Assembly: GCA_016715765.1 (NCBI GenBank)
Contig: JADJZJ010000036.1
Coordinates: 1-61,455 of the forward strand
DNA length: 61,455 bases
Reading direction: 5' to 3'
From: Opitutaceae bacterium
GTDB lineage: Bacteria > Verrucomicrobiota > Verrucomicrobiia > Opitutales > Opitutaceae
Part shown: piece by piece, positions 8,273 through 17,157 of the stretch
Layout: the number at the start of each line of letters is the position of its first letter
How positions within the stretch are numbered: position 1 is the stretch's first letter
Notes under the pieces: generated by a model
Database searches by the model: none
What the model was told of the DNA's origin: nothing
What the model saw: only the letters and a program-made list of their open reading frames with translations
Translations under genes and position numbers: made by a program

Positions 8273-9460
8273 ATGCGGTTGGAAATATCCGAATCCGTGA
8301 TGGTGGCGGAAGCTCCGTTTGTCGCCGAACCCGGCGTGGATCGCTGGGGGCAATACCAGTTTCCAATCATGGAACGGCTCCTGGATGGTCGCATCGCGGT
8401 CACCTTTCATGTGCAGGCCGACAGCGCCCTCAGTTACGGAGTGAAACCAGCCCAGCCCAATCGCGGGATTTCCGCCGACGAAGGTCGCACGTGGCACCTG
8501 GTCACTGCCTCCGAACCGGTCGCCGGGCTCCTGCTGCCCAATGGCGACCGTTTGCGCTGCGGCGGACCTGATGTCACCCCGCGGGCGTTGCCATTGGCCG
8601 GACTGCAATTACCGCCGGTCGTGGGCACAGTCACCGGCACCTACGGAGGACTGACTTATGCCCAATACCGTCACGCGGCCCTGCCGCCCGTGTTACAGGG
8701 CGTGCCGCAGGCGCGCCTGTCGCGCGGAAATGCGGGATGGCTGCCGGAGCGCGCCCGGCTGGATGATCCGGATTTGCTGCGCGGCTCCGTGGAGGGAGTT
8801 TTTCCCGTGGTGTGGTGGGGCGATGTGCACCTGCTGCCGGACGGCGCGCTGGTGGCCGTGGTCTACCCGGGTCGGATCGAGGGCGGGGATTTTGCCCACC
8901 TGCATTGCGGCTGTTATCGGTCGCAGGACAACGGCTGCTCCTGGCAGTTGCAGGGCCGCATACTTTACCGTCCCGAGGTCGGCGCCGATCCGTCGGCGGA
9001 CCGGCGTGACGGCTTCACCGAGCCGGCCAGCGTTTGCCTGCGCGGCGGGACCCTGCTCGCCGTGCTGCGCACGACCGACGGCCTCGGCTCCGGTCCGATG
9101 TATCTCACGCGATCGACCGATACGGGCCGGACCTGGTCACGTCCCAAGGCCTTCCGCGGCTGGGGAGTGATGCCGCGCCTGCTGTTGCTCGGCAACGGCG
9201 TGCTCGTGCTCGCCTCCGGCCGGCCGGGAGCGGACTTGAGTTTCAGTCTGAATGGTCGCGGCGAGGCCTGGAGCCCGCCGCAACCCCTGGTGCCGCTGAG
9301 CACCGCCGGCTTGCAGGATGACAGTTGCGGCTACACCAGTCTGCTCGCGCTGACCGACGATACCTTCCTAGTGGCGTATTCCTGGTTCAAACGCCCCGGG
9401 GCCGACGGCCAGGAACACAAGTCCATCCTCATACGCCGGGTGACCGTGCAACCCAATTGA
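8273..9460 (+). CDS. BNR/Asp-box sialidase-like beta-propeller protein
   Basis: 395 residues with at least three Asp-box motifs of the S-x-D-x-G-x-T-W type: ISADEGRTW, RSQDNGCSW and RSTDTGRTW. These are hallmarks of the six-bladed sialidase/BNR fold. No signal peptide is visible, so it may be cytoplasmic or have a missed start. Such proteins in Verrucomicrobiota and Planctomycetes are usually annotated exo-alpha-sialidase, but the catalytic Arg triad cannot be confirmed here and many act on other substrates or none. It is divergent from the secreted protein (87 bp gap) and convergent with a URO-D-like gene across the palindrome array. Confidence 0.75.
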   Translation: MRLEISESVMVAEAPFVAEPGVDRWGQYQFPIMERLLDGRIAVTFHVQADSALSYGVKPAQPNRGISADEGRTWHLVTASEPVAGLLLPNGDRLRCGGPDVTPRALPLAGLQLPPVVGTVTGTYGGLTYAQYRHAALPPVLQGVPQARLSRGNAGWLPERARLDDPDLLRGSVEGVFPVVWWGDVHLLPDGALVAVVYPGRIEGGDFAHLHCGCYRSQDNGCSWQLQGRILYRPEVGADPSADRRDGFTEPASVCLRGGTLLAVLRTTDGLGSGPMYLTRSTDTGRTWSRPKAFRGWGVMPRLLLLGNGVLVLASGRPGADLSFSLNGRGEAWSPPQPLVPLSTAGLQDDSCGYTSLLALTDDTFLVAYSWFKRPGADGQEHKSILIRRVTVQPN

Positions 9461-9565
9461 GCCCCGCAGCACTCCTCCCCATGCGCGCCGCCGCCCGCCC
9501 GCCCGGCCGACTGACCAAGGCTCAACCGCCCGCATAAATTGTCCTCCCCTCACCGCATCCGTCCA

Positions 9566-9827
9566 AAATCTTTGTCACGTAATACGTGACAAAGATTTCG
9601 GCTCCAAGGTAGTGACAGGGGTGAATTGAGGCCTGCGGCCCAACACGCCATGTCACGTATTACGTGACAAAGTGTCTGTGGCTGACGGGCAGGGAACGGG
9701 TAAATTGCGGTCGCGGCTCAACCGAGCTTTGTCACGTATTACGTGACAAAGCTGTCAGGATTCACGGGTGGCAATCCGACTGGGTTGATGCCGTGGTGCC
9801 GCTGGCATTGTAACGTAATGCGTTACA
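9566..9827. repeat. Array of four phased odd-centred palindromes (about 79-bp degenerate tandem repeat)
   Basis: Four palindromes share the half-site TGTCACGTA or TGTAACGTA around a single central base. They lie at 9566-9598 (33 bp, perfect), 9651-9669 (19 bp, perfect), 9725-9753 (29 bp, perfect) and 9809-9827 (19 bp, one mismatch pair). Their centres are 9582, 9660, 9739 and 9818. The DNA between the first cores is also related: a GGTRAATTG...GCGGC stretch recurs, so this is a tandem repeat with a strongly conserved palindromic core. It fills the convergent gap 9461-9857, where I see no gene. Confidence 0.85.
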
Positions 9828-9857
9828 TGGCGGGTTGGGATGGAGTCGCCGGGCGGG

Positions 9858-10898
9858 TCACTCGCGGAGGCGATGGCGGGGGCAGCCGTCGCGGAGGCTT
9901 TGTTCGACTTCGCGGGCGGCGGCCATGAAGGCGTGCACCTTGGGAACGGATTCGGGGGTGACGGTGTCGCGGATGAGGTTGAGAAAAACGCCCGAGGCGC
10001 CGTCGGCGGCGCCGGACCGCACGTAATGGCGGATCTGTTCGACGGAGAAATCGCGCATCTGCATCGAGTTGAGCCGCCACTGGAATGGCACCCGGCAGCG
10101 GTCGCGCAGGTCCGCGGCGAGCAGGCGGGGCGAGACGCTGGGGTCAAACATGGCGAGACCCAGGGCATCGAGGTGAGGCAGATGGTCCGGCACCATGCCC
10201 TCGATATGCGCCTGGCGCGGCCCATCGGATTGCAGCGAGAAATACAGGTCCTGCCAGGGGAGGATCCAATCCGGCCACTTGGCGGGATTGAAGAACGCGG
10301 AGATGTCGTCGCACATCAGCGCCCCCTCGGCGGACCGGACCGGCTGGCCGTTCACCCGGCGCATGAAGCCGGCGTAGTCGCCGATGCTGCGGGTGACGCG
10401 ATCAAGGTAGAGGCCGTATTTCGCCGCATCCTCATAGGGATCGGTGAAGAAATCATGCCCGCGCAGTTCCCAGGCCGTGGTGATCGGGCCCTCGAGGCCG
10501 AAGCCGCTGAAGGGGATGGACCTGTCCGGATACGCCTTTTTGAGACGGGCCCACAGCTCCAGGTAGAACGGCATCAGGCCGGTTTCGGCCCAGTTCACCG
10601 GGCGTTCGAGGGCGGCGATGCCCTCGTCCATTGAATGGTGGAGGGGAAGCATGCCCACTTCGCTGTCCTCCGGGAAGATCAGCGGGGCGCCAAGGCAGTT
10701 GACATGGCCGTAACTGATCGCCGCCCAGCCGGGTCCGCTGTAACGAACATCGGGACCGAACAGTTCGCGGGCCCGTGGCTCGCCCCGGTCGAAGGCTTCG
10801 ATGATGGCATCGGCTTCCGTGAAGACGCGGTCGAAGCGCACTCCGGCCAGCAACGCATAGGCCGGCATGCCACAGGTGACGTACCACGAGAACGGCAC
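9858..10898 (-). CDS. Uroporphyrinogen-decarboxylase-like protein (URO-D/MtaA fold)
   Basis: About 346 residues with the TIM-barrel style of URO-D/MtaA/CmuA methyltransferase-like proteins: an N-terminal VPFSWYVTCGMP, and a C-terminal run with DGASGVFLNLIRDTVTPESVP. In heterotrophic Verrucomicrobiota many such paralogues are not haem enzymes and are thought to act on methylated or sugar-derived substrates. The start is uncertain. GTG 10898 has no Shine-Dalgarno, and the frame stays open upstream (encoding PDRD just before VPF, as family members have) to about 11030 without an ATG, GTG or TTG. A start codon lost to an indel is possible. A second, unrelated-looking URO-D gene lies at 19415. Confidence 0.75.
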   Translation of the reverse strand: MPFSWYVTCGMPAYALLAGVRFDRVFTEADAIIEAFDRGEPRARELFGPDVRYSGPGWAAISYGHVNCLGAPLIFPEDSEVGMLPLHHSMDEGIAALERPVNWAETGLMPFYLELWARLKKAYPDRSIPFSGFGLEGPITTAWELRGHDFFTDPYEDAAKYGLYLDRVTRSIGDYAGFMRRVNGQPVRSAEGALMCDDISAFFNPAKWPDWILPWQDLYFSLQSDGPRQAHIEGMVPDHLPHLDALGLAMFDPSVSPRLLAADLRDRCRVPFQWRLNSMQMRDFSVEQIRHYVRSGAADGASGVFLNLIRDTVTPESVPKVHAFMAAAREVEQSLRDGCPRHRLRE

Positions 10899-11101
10899 GG
10901 AATCGCGATCCGGGATGGCGGGCGGCGCTTTGATGAAAGGAGGGTGAACCTTGCGAAAGGTCCGGGCAACCGCGCGGTGGATGCAGGTGAATTCAACAGC
11001 TGGGATTATCGGGTTGAATCGAATTGCTCACGGTGACGACGGGAGGAGGGGATGGGCTTGGGGGAGTAATGACCGCTGTGTGGCTTCGGTTGAGCGCCTG
11101 T

Positions 11102-11262
11102 TGTAGGGCGGGGTCTCCGAACCCCGCCTCCGCTTCGCGGGTCAGGCCTCCGATCTTTCTCGTTCTCTTTATCTTTCTCTTTCTCCGGCTTGATTGGTTG
11201 GCGATAAATTGCGACCGAGGGCGGTCGCGCTCCCAGGCGGGGTTCGGAGACCCCGCCCTACA
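11102..11262. repeat. Composite palindromic repeat, family D copy 1
   Basis: Outer arms (11102-11128 and 11235-11262) carry GTAGGGCGGGG...CCCCGCC and its inverse. Between them lie a pyrimidine tract made of two related ~18-bp TTTCTC-rich units and a GACCGAGGGCGGTCGCGC hairpin. The same order of modules recurs at 37111-37271, and partly at 20507-20693 and 49504-49632. It occupies most of the 465-base gap 10899-11363, in which I see no gene. Confidence 0.8.
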
Positions 11263-11363
11263 TCCGGGGCATTCGGTCGCGAGCAAGTTCGCTCCCACCT
11301 ACGGCCGAACTCACCATTTGCTCGAGGTCGAGGCAGGCGCCGTCCTGGGACCACCTATCCTGC

Positions 11364-11735
11364 TCAGGCCGCCGGCTCCTTGCGCAGCACGAGGTATTTC
11401 AGGATGGTCGTGCCGCTGTTGCGCAGGCCGTGCAGGTGCCAGGAGGGACAGTAGAGGCTGGTCAGCGGGCCGACGGTGCGGTGCTCGTCGTCGAGGGTGA
11501 ACTCCCCGGTGCCTTCGAGGACGAAGATGAATTCGTCCTCCTCGTGACGATGGGGCTCGTGCATGCGCTGGCCGGGGTTGACGGCGCTGAGCTTGACGGT
11601 GTTGCCACCGGCGAAATGACGGTCGGCGAACCAGTACTGGTGGCCGGCAGAAACGGGTTCGGCGCGTTCCGGGGAGTAGGCGTTGACGCAGCGCTCGATG
11701 GGAAAGCCCGGGACGGGTTGGGGAGTTTGGTTCAT
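11364..11735 (-). CDS. Small single-domain cupin protein (KdgF-like size)
   Basis: 123 residues forming one cupin barrel. Motif 1 is MHEPHRHEEDEFIFVLEG, with two His and a Glu as metal ligands, and motif 2 is CPSWHLHGLRN with a further His. No signal peptide. Length and position beside an oligogalacturonate-lyase-like gene fit KdgF-type cupins, which linearise unsaturated uronates to 5-keto-4-deoxyuronate. The fold is generic, so a sensor or other small-molecule role cannot be excluded. It lies about 100 bp downstream of the lyase-like gene on the same strand, separated by a palindromic repeat, and is probably part of the same pectin/uronate unit. Confidence 0.7.
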   Translation of the reverse strand: MNQTPQPVPGFPIERCVNAYSPERAEPVSAGHQYWFADRHFAGGNTVKLSAVNPGQRMHEPHRHEEDEFIFVLEGTGEFTLDDEHRTVGPLTSLYCPSWHLHGLRNSGTTILKYLVLRKEPAA

Positions 11736-11747
11736 GGATTGGCTTTG

Positions 11748-11830
11748 GGTAGCGCCCGACCTCCGGGCGGGCGGGAGCGATGTGCGTATTTCGGGAGACC
11801 AACGGCCCGTCCGGAGGCCGGGCCCTACCC
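11748..11830. repeat. Palindromic repeat GTAGCGCCCGACCTCCGGGC type
   Basis: Inverted arms at 11748-11770 and 11807-11830 (GGGTAGCG...CCGGGC and GCCGGGCCCTACCC) flank about 36 bp. Like other families here, each outer end has a GTAG/CTAC boundary. It sits between the cupin gene and the lyase-like gene and could attenuate read-through. Confidence 0.6.
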
Positions 11831-11837
11831 ACTGGAT

Positions 11838-13228
11838 TTAAGGTTTTGCCAGCACCGCCGGCGCGGGCGCGGGGTAGGTGCGCTGGAGCAGTTTCTCCGG
11901 CACCGGGATGATGCAGATGTTCATCGCGCGGCCATCCTCCGAGATCATGGCGGACTGGATCTGGATGCGGGTGCCGTCGGGGCTGAAGGTTGGGTGCGGG
12001 TGATCGGCGGCGGTGGCCTTGTGGCCGGCGGAAAGCAAAATCATTTCGTCGTTGGTGCGATCGATCAGGTAGAGGCTGCGGGCGAAGTCGTCGCCCACGG
12101 CCCAGCGTCCGTCGGGCGAACCGTGCACGTGCCAGAGACCGCTGCCATGCTTGGTCTGGCCGGCGATGCGCATCTCGCGCGTGCGCAGGTTGACGATGCC
12201 GAGGCCGGTGGGTTTCTCGCGTGAACCGCACCGGCCCCACGCATCCGTCAGGTCGGGTTCGCGATGTCCCATGATGGCGAGGGCGATCTCGTCATGGGTG
12301 ATGATCGCCTCGTGGGTAACCCACTCGTGGGGGGATTCGGGATAGAGTGGACGCAGCCCGGTGCCGTCGCCACGGACGGTCCAGGTGCGCTGGGGCGATT
12401 TGCCGCCCGTTTCCCAGCAGAAGACGATCTCGCCGGGCACCCAGGGATTGGTCTGCACGTGGCCGATCTGGAAGGGGACGGCGATGACGAAGGAAACCTC
12501 GCCGGTGCGCAGGTCCATGCGGCCGAGGCCTGTCGGGCCGGCGCCCATGTTGCGGGGACCGAAGTTGGGCTCGATCCTGGTGCCGGCGGGCAGGTGTTTG
12601 GCCGCCGCCTCTTTGCCCACGCGGAAGAACGCCACCTGTTCATCGGCATCGAGGGCCATGTCGCCGCCGGCACCCCATTCGATGGGGATGGTGCCGCAGA
12701 CGCGCTCGTAGACCGTCGCGGCCTTGAGCTGGCCGGACTCGCTGTCGGCAAAGAGCAGGCCGAGGTCCACCTCGATGATCTGCGACGGGCCATGTGCGGT
12801 GGCGGCCGTGGGCGCGGGTCCGGAGGCGGGTTCCGCGCCGGTGACGGCCGGTGGCGGCGCGAGCAATTGCGGCCGCAGGAAGTAGAGTTTCATGGACTTC
12901 GCCGCTAGGCAGAGCATGCCGGCATAGCCGTGTTCGGTGACCTGCACGATCACCCCGGTCTCCTCGTTGACGGCCATGGCCTGGCCGCGCACGCGGTTGG
13001 AGCGGAAAACGAGCCATTTGCCGTCGGCCGTCCACTGGCGGTGCGTCTGGTAGATCTTCGAGTCGCCGCCGCCGCGGTGGTGAGGAAGGTGAGCGGCACG
13101 CCGGTGACGGGATCGGCAATGATTTTCTTCTCGGACGGAAAACGGTCACCGATGCGGGCCATGGCCAGCGGGGTTAGGCATAGCGCGGCGCCAAGGCAAA
13201 GCATGCGGCAGAACAGGGAGTGTTTCAT
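11838..13228 (-). pseudogene. Oligogalacturonate-lyase-like (PL22) gene with one-base frameshift
   Basis: ATG 13228 starts a signal peptide (MKHSLFCRMLCLGAALCL, ending LAMA) and then IGDRFPSEKKIIADPVTG, a typical PL22 opening. Near 13063-13076 the frame shifts. The downstream frame continues GGGDSKIYQTHRQWTADGKW and on through WVTHEAIITHDE, the predicted metal/catalytic His region, and WHVHGSPDGRW. The span is one base short of a codon multiple, consistent with loss of one G in a GGC run. Repaired, it would be about 463 residues: a seven-bladed propeller lyase releasing unsaturated uronate from oligogalacturonides. Either a real disabling deletion or a consensus error is possible. Internal ATG 12992 would give a 384-residue product lacking the signal peptide and first blade. 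Confidence 0.75.
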
Positions 13229-13343
13229 AGGGAACGGGGTTGGAGACGCGCGGGAATGCGAGTGGGCGTAATCGTCCGGGGGGCTGGTGCAACCGCAAGC
13301 CGGGTGCGGTGGGACAGTTTGAGTGGGTGGGAGATGGGTTGAG

Positions 13344-13422
13344 GTAGGGCGGGTCTGTAACCCGCCTTCGGACGCCTCGACGCAGATGAAACGTGAAAAG
13401 GGCAGGTCAGAGACCCGCCCTA
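13344..13422. repeat. Palindromic repeat, family F copy 1
   Basis: GTAGGGCGGGTCTGTAACCCGCC (as separate arms GGCGGGT/ACCCGCC) at 13344-13366 pairs with an inverted block at 13401-13422. A second copy lies at 41834-41913. It occupies the 309-base divergent gap 13229-13537 between the lyase-like gene and the ABC binding protein. Beyond the repeat I see no clear promoter consensus there. Confidence 0.7.
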
Positions 13423-13537
13423 TTTTGCGATCCGATTCTCCAGTATCCAAATCCGGGATTATTGTCGTGCGGATAGGCGGTACACTCTTTGACTGGTCGC
13501 CAAGTCCCCTGTCGTGTCCCGCCCCCAATTTGCCCTG

Positions 13538-15127
13538 ATGCTCCGACGGTTATCCCTTGCGGCCGTTCTAACGGTTGGAGTCGTCGTGCTCTGGCCGGAG
13601 CGAAAGGCGGCGGTCGCGGGCACGGAGGCGAAGGCGCAATCCGGTGAGTACAAGTACGTGCTGCGCATGTCCGTCGGGCAGAACTACCTCCCGGGCTCGG
13701 TCCCGGCGGGCATCGGGGAACCTTTGCAGGGCGTGACGCAGGTGGTCGCCGCATTCGAGGCGCGGTATCCGGACACCAAAGTTGAAATCGTGACGGTGCC
13801 GATCGAGCGGGAATTCCTGGTCACCCAGCTCAGCGGCGGGGCCGCGCCGGACATCGTGTCGGTCAACGTCGAGGATGTCTGGGTGGACGCCCAGAAGCAG
13901 TGGTATGTCCCGCTGGACCGGTTTCTCGAGCGGCCGAATCCCTTTGTGGTGGCGAAGGGCGATCCCGCCGCCCCGGGCGCACGGCAATGGTGGGACATGT
14001 TCACCTACCAGGCCATCACCCGCGGCAAGGCCGCGCCGGACGGCAACAACTACTGCATCAGCCTCGACATGGTTGAGACCGGCATTTTCTACAACCGGAC
14101 CTTCTTCGCGCAGCATGGCCTGCGTCCCCCGGAGTCCTGGGGCGAATTCATCGCGCTGCTCCGCCGCGTGAAGGAGCTGGGCCGGACCCCGCTGCTTACG
14201 AATATTGACTGCCTGGCCGACTGGGGCACGGACCTGATTTTCGACCAGTTCTACCGCGAGCTCATGCCCGGCCTGGACTTGAAGAAGGATGATCCGGTGC
14301 GGGCCGCGTACCTGCAGGGGTACATGGATCCCGAGGAGATTTCCTTCCTGCACCGCCAGGGCTATTTCACCCGGCGCGATCCGCGGTTCGTCGAGGTCTG
14401 GCGCAAGCTGGGCGAGCTGCGGCCCTTTCTCACGAAGGACATCAACACCCAGGACCTCACCCGCGAGTTTGTGACCCAGCAGGCGGTCATGCTTTGGAAC
14501 GGCAGCTGGTTTGTCTACCGCCTGGCCGGCGACCAGCAGCTGGGCTTCGACTGGGGCGTATTCTACCTGCCGCCGATGCTCCCGGCCGATTCGCCCTACG
14601 CCTCCGGCCTGCCCATGTGCGTGATCGGCGGGGTGGCGACGCAATTGGAGGTGACCAATTCGGCCCTCAGCGACACCGATCCGGCCCTGCCGTTCGCCGA
14701 GCGCATCGCCCGCTCCGGACGCCTGCGCCGCGCGGTGGAGCTCCTGCAGTTCATGTGCCTGCCGGAAAACACCGGCCGCATCGTGAACGAGTATCCGGCC
14801 CTCATCCCCAACATCGTCGGCGTGCCCGTGCATCCGCAGCTGGACCCGTTCGTCGAAATCCTCAAGCGCCGCTACACGACGACCAAGTGGGCTTACACTT
14901 TCGACCTGCGCTTCACGGACATCCTCAAGCGCATTCTGCACCTGTACCTGACCGGGGCGATCGACCTCGACGAGTTCATGCGCTGGCAGGAGGACAACGT
15001 CACCACCGCCACGGAGAACTTCCTCCAACGCACGCAAACCGACCTCGCCCCCCTGCAGCAGGAGTGGGACCGCCTCGCGCCCCTCCGGGCCGGCTGGCGG
15101 GATGTGCCACCCCCGCCGTCCCGATGA
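13538..15127 (+). CDS. ABC sugar transporter extracellular binding protein
   Basis: About 529 residues from ATG 13538; GTG 13514 is an alternative. The N-terminus MLRRLSLAAVLTVGVVVLW is a signal or anchor segment without a lipobox Cys. The body is a family-1-type solute-binding protein, with GVTQVVAAFEARYPDTKVEI, GGAAPDIVSVN and a hinge/lobe pattern ending near LDEFMRWQEDN. It would capture a sugar, and context suggests an oligouronide (inference). Its stop overlaps the first permease's ATG (ATGA, 15124-15127), so the operon is translationally coupled. No ATP-binding subunit is in this cluster, so a shared MsmK-type ATPase elsewhere is expected. Confidence 0.85.
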   Translation: MLRRLSLAAVLTVGVVVLWPERKAAVAGTEAKAQSGEYKYVLRMSVGQNYLPGSVPAGIGEPLQGVTQVVAAFEARYPDTKVEIVTVPIEREFLVTQLSGGAAPDIVSVNVEDVWVDAQKQWYVPLDRFLERPNPFVVAKGDPAAPGARQWWDMFTYQAITRGKAAPDGNNYCISLDMVETGIFYNRTFFAQHGLRPPESWGEFIALLRRVKELGRTPLLTNIDCLADWGTDLIFDQFYRELMPGLDLKKDDPVRAAYLQGYMDPEEISFLHRQGYFTRRDPRFVEVWRKLGELRPFLTKDINTQDLTREFVTQQAVMLWNGSWFVYRLAGDQQLGFDWGVFYLPPMLPADSPYASGLPMCVIGGVATQLEVTNSALSDTDPALPFAERIARSGRLRRAVELLQFMCLPENTGRIVNEYPALIPNIVGVPVHPQLDPFVEILKRRYTTTKWAYTFDLRFTDILKRILHLYLTGAIDLDEFMRWQEDNVTTATENFLQRTQTDLAPLQQEWDRLAPLRAGWRDVPPPPSR

Positions 15128-16044
15128 AACCGCCCGACCTCAGTCCCTCCCGCCTGCGGTTCGCCGCGAGCTGCCATGCGCTGCTGCTGCCCAGCGTGTT
15201 GCTGCTGCTGACCTTCATTTACCTGCCGGTGGTCTGGGCCTTCCTCAAGTCGCTGTACGAGTTCGAGGTCGGCAGCCCCGCGCGTTTCGTCGGCTTCGCC
15301 AACTATCTCGAGTACCTCGTCAACGATCCGCCCACCTGGCCGTCCGTGTTCAACATGTTCCTGCTCACCGCCGTGGGCGTGTTCGTGCGGCTGTCCTTCC
15401 CGTTGATCGTCGCCAAGCTCATCCACTCGCTGCCGTACGAGCGCACGCGCTATCTCTACCGCATCGCCTTCCTCGTCCCCATCGTCGTCCCCGGCGTGGC
15501 CGTGCAGCTGTTGTGGTCGCGGATGATCTACGCCGACTACGGGCTGCTCAATGAGTTCCTGCGCGTCGTCGGCATGGACGGATGGACCCACAGCTGGCTG
15601 AACGACCCGCAGACGGCCCTCGTCGCGCTGATGTGCTTCGGCTTTCCCTTCGCCGGCGGCTTTGAGGTGCTGATCTACTATGCCGGGCTCTCGGCCATCC
15701 CCGAGAGCGTCAACGAGGCCGCGGCGCTCGAAGGCTGCACGGGCGTCAGCAAGTTCCTGCGCATCGATGTCCCGCTGGTGCTGAGCCAGCTCAAACTCAT
15801 CCTGGTGCTCACCGTGATCGGCGGGATTCAGGGCTTCGAGGGCATCCTCGTGCTCACGCAGGGCGGGCCCGGCTTCGAGACCATGGTTCCCGGGCTGTGG
15901 ATGTATTACAATGCGTTCTCCTTCCAGCGCATGGGCTATGCCTGCGCCATCGGCGTCCTGCTGTTCGTCGCTATCCTCGGGCTCACGCTGCTGAACCTGC
16001 GCTATTTCCGGTCGGCCGAGGAAGTCCAGGGAGGTGCGACATGA
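15124..16044 (+). CDS. ABC sugar transporter permease, MalF/TogM type
   Basis: 306 residues with six predicted membrane helices, starting at the first (LLLPSVLLLLTFIYLPVVWA). The cytoplasmic EAA loop reads EAAALEGCTGVSKFLRIDVP (about residues 198-217), which docks the ATPase. It is coupled to the binding protein upstream by a 4-bp overlap. Its own stop (16042-16044) overlaps an ATG at 16041, which is where the second permease would be expected to begin. Confidence 0.88.
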   Translation: MKPPDLSPSRLRFAASCHALLLPSVLLLLTFIYLPVVWAFLKSLYEFEVGSPARFVGFANYLEYLVNDPPTWPSVFNMFLLTAVGVFVRLSFPLIVAKLIHSLPYERTRYLYRIAFLVPIVVPGVAVQLLWSRMIYADYGLLNEFLRVVGMDGWTHSWLNDPQTALVALMCFGFPFAGGFEVLIYYAGLSAIPESVNEAAALEGCTGVSKFLRIDVPLVLSQLKLILVLTVIGGIQGFEGILVLTQGGPGFETMVPGLWMYYNAFSFQRMGYACAIGVLLFVAILGLTLLNLRYFRSAEEVQGGAT

Positions 16045-16053
16045 AACCACGCG

Positions 16054-16965
16054 GTGCTGATCTGCACCTCCGCGCTGACCCTGCTGCCCTTTGTCTTCGT
16101 CCTGAATAGCGCGCTGCGCGACAACTTTGAGTACAACCGCACCTTCTTCGGCGCGCCGGAGTCGCTCACCGGCCTGGCGCGGGTGGGGTGGCGGTACGTG
16201 ACCGCGGATGCCCGCCCCTTGTCCATCCGCACTGAAAGTGGCGAAGTACTGGCGGCGACCCGGGAACGCGCGGCCGCCCATTACTGGGCCAAGCTCACCG
16301 CGGGCTCGCGCCGCGCGTGGGTCGTGCTCCGGCCCTACGTGCTCAACTCCTTTGTCGTCTCCGGCCTCACCGCGCTCGGTGTGGCCGCGCTCGGTTCCGG
16401 CACGGCCTACCTGCTGGCGCGCTACCGGTTCCTCGGCCGCAACTTCATTTTCGGCTTCATTCTCGCGACCATGGTGTTTCCCGGGGTGCTGACGCTGGTG
16501 CCCAGCTTCCTGCTCGTGAAGCAGCTGGGGCTGCTGAACACCTATTGGGCAATGGTCCTGCCGTACGTCGCGGGCGGCCAGGTGTTCGCAATCTTCGTCT
16601 TCCGGAGCTTCTTCAGCGGGCTGCCCGAGGAGCTGTTTGAATCGGCCCGGCTCGACGGGGCCGGACACTGGGGCCTCTATTGGAACATCGTCCTGCCGCT
16701 GTCGAAGCCCGTTTTTTCCGTCGTGATCATCATGAACATCCTCGGGACGTGGAACAATTTCCTGTGGCCCTTCATCGTGAACACCGACGACCGGCACCAG
16801 GTGGTCGCCTCCGGCCTGTACACCATGGCGCGGTCGGGCGTGGCCTTGAGTTCGAGCACGATGTACTCCGCGTACGTGCTGAGCAGCATCCCGCTGCTGT
16901 TGATGTTCGTCTACGCCACCAAGCCCTTCATCCGCGGCATGACCAGCGGCGCGGTGAAACTGTAG
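16054..16965 (+). CDS. ABC sugar transporter permease, MalG/TogN type (start probably displaced by an indel)
   Basis: The in-frame product begins at GTG 16054 and has 303 residues. It has a first helix (LICTSALTLLPFVFVLNSAL), an unusually long extracytoplasmic segment (about 25-85), five more helices, and an EAA loop around LFESARLDGAGHWGLYWNIV. The upstream gene's stop overlaps ATG 16041, mirroring the ATGA coupling of the preceding pair, but that ATG is one base out of frame and terminates after about 20 codons. Removing one G in the GCGGTG around 16052-16055 would yield MKPRVLICTS, a natural permease start. So either GTG 16054 is used or a one-base insertion is present. Confidence 0.8.
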   Translation: MLICTSALTLLPFVFVLNSALRDNFEYNRTFFGAPESLTGLARVGWRYVTADARPLSIRTESGEVLAATRERAAAHYWAKLTAGSRRAWVVLRPYVLNSFVVSGLTALGVAALGSGTAYLLARYRFLGRNFIFGFILATMVFPGVLTLVPSFLLVKQLGLLNTYWAMVLPYVAGGQVFAIFVFRSFFSGLPEELFESARLDGAGHWGLYWNIVLPLSKPVFSVVIIMNILGTWNNFLWPFIVNTDDRHQVVASGLYTMARSGVALSSSTMYSAYVLSSIPLLLMFVYATKPFIRGMTSGAVKL

Positions 16966-16984
16966 GCGGTCACGGAAATCTTTA

Positions 16985-17137
16985 ACCACGGATTTCACGG
17001 ATAACACGGATCAAATGCTTCACACAGATTGATATTGACGGAGGAACACGAATGGTGATCCAGTCCCTGATCCGCGGTGAATAAGCGGTTAACCTGATCC
17101 GTGGTCGGGATCATCCGCAATCCGCGGAATCCGTGGT
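16985..17137. repeat. Mini-element with 9-mer-triplet arm, copy 2
   Basis: The left arm at 16985-17011 repeats NNCACGGAT three times, with one substitution relative to the copy at 70-96. The right side (17114-17137) is a diverged inverted arm ending ATCCGTGGT. The element fills the convergent gap between the permease and symporter genes. Confidence 0.65.
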
Positions 17138-17157
17138 CAAAAACTCCGCGGTCGCCT

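Noticed and set aside
9566..9827. CRISPR array
   Set aside because: Only four repeats, with repeat length varying from 19 to 33 bp, spacers about 50 bp or more that resemble one another, and no cas genes nearby.
9743..9928. Short ORF next to the palindromes as a toxin or antitoxin gene
   Set aside because: Gly/Arg-rich translation without any known toxin or antitoxin pattern, and it overlaps the end of the convergent URO-D-like gene.
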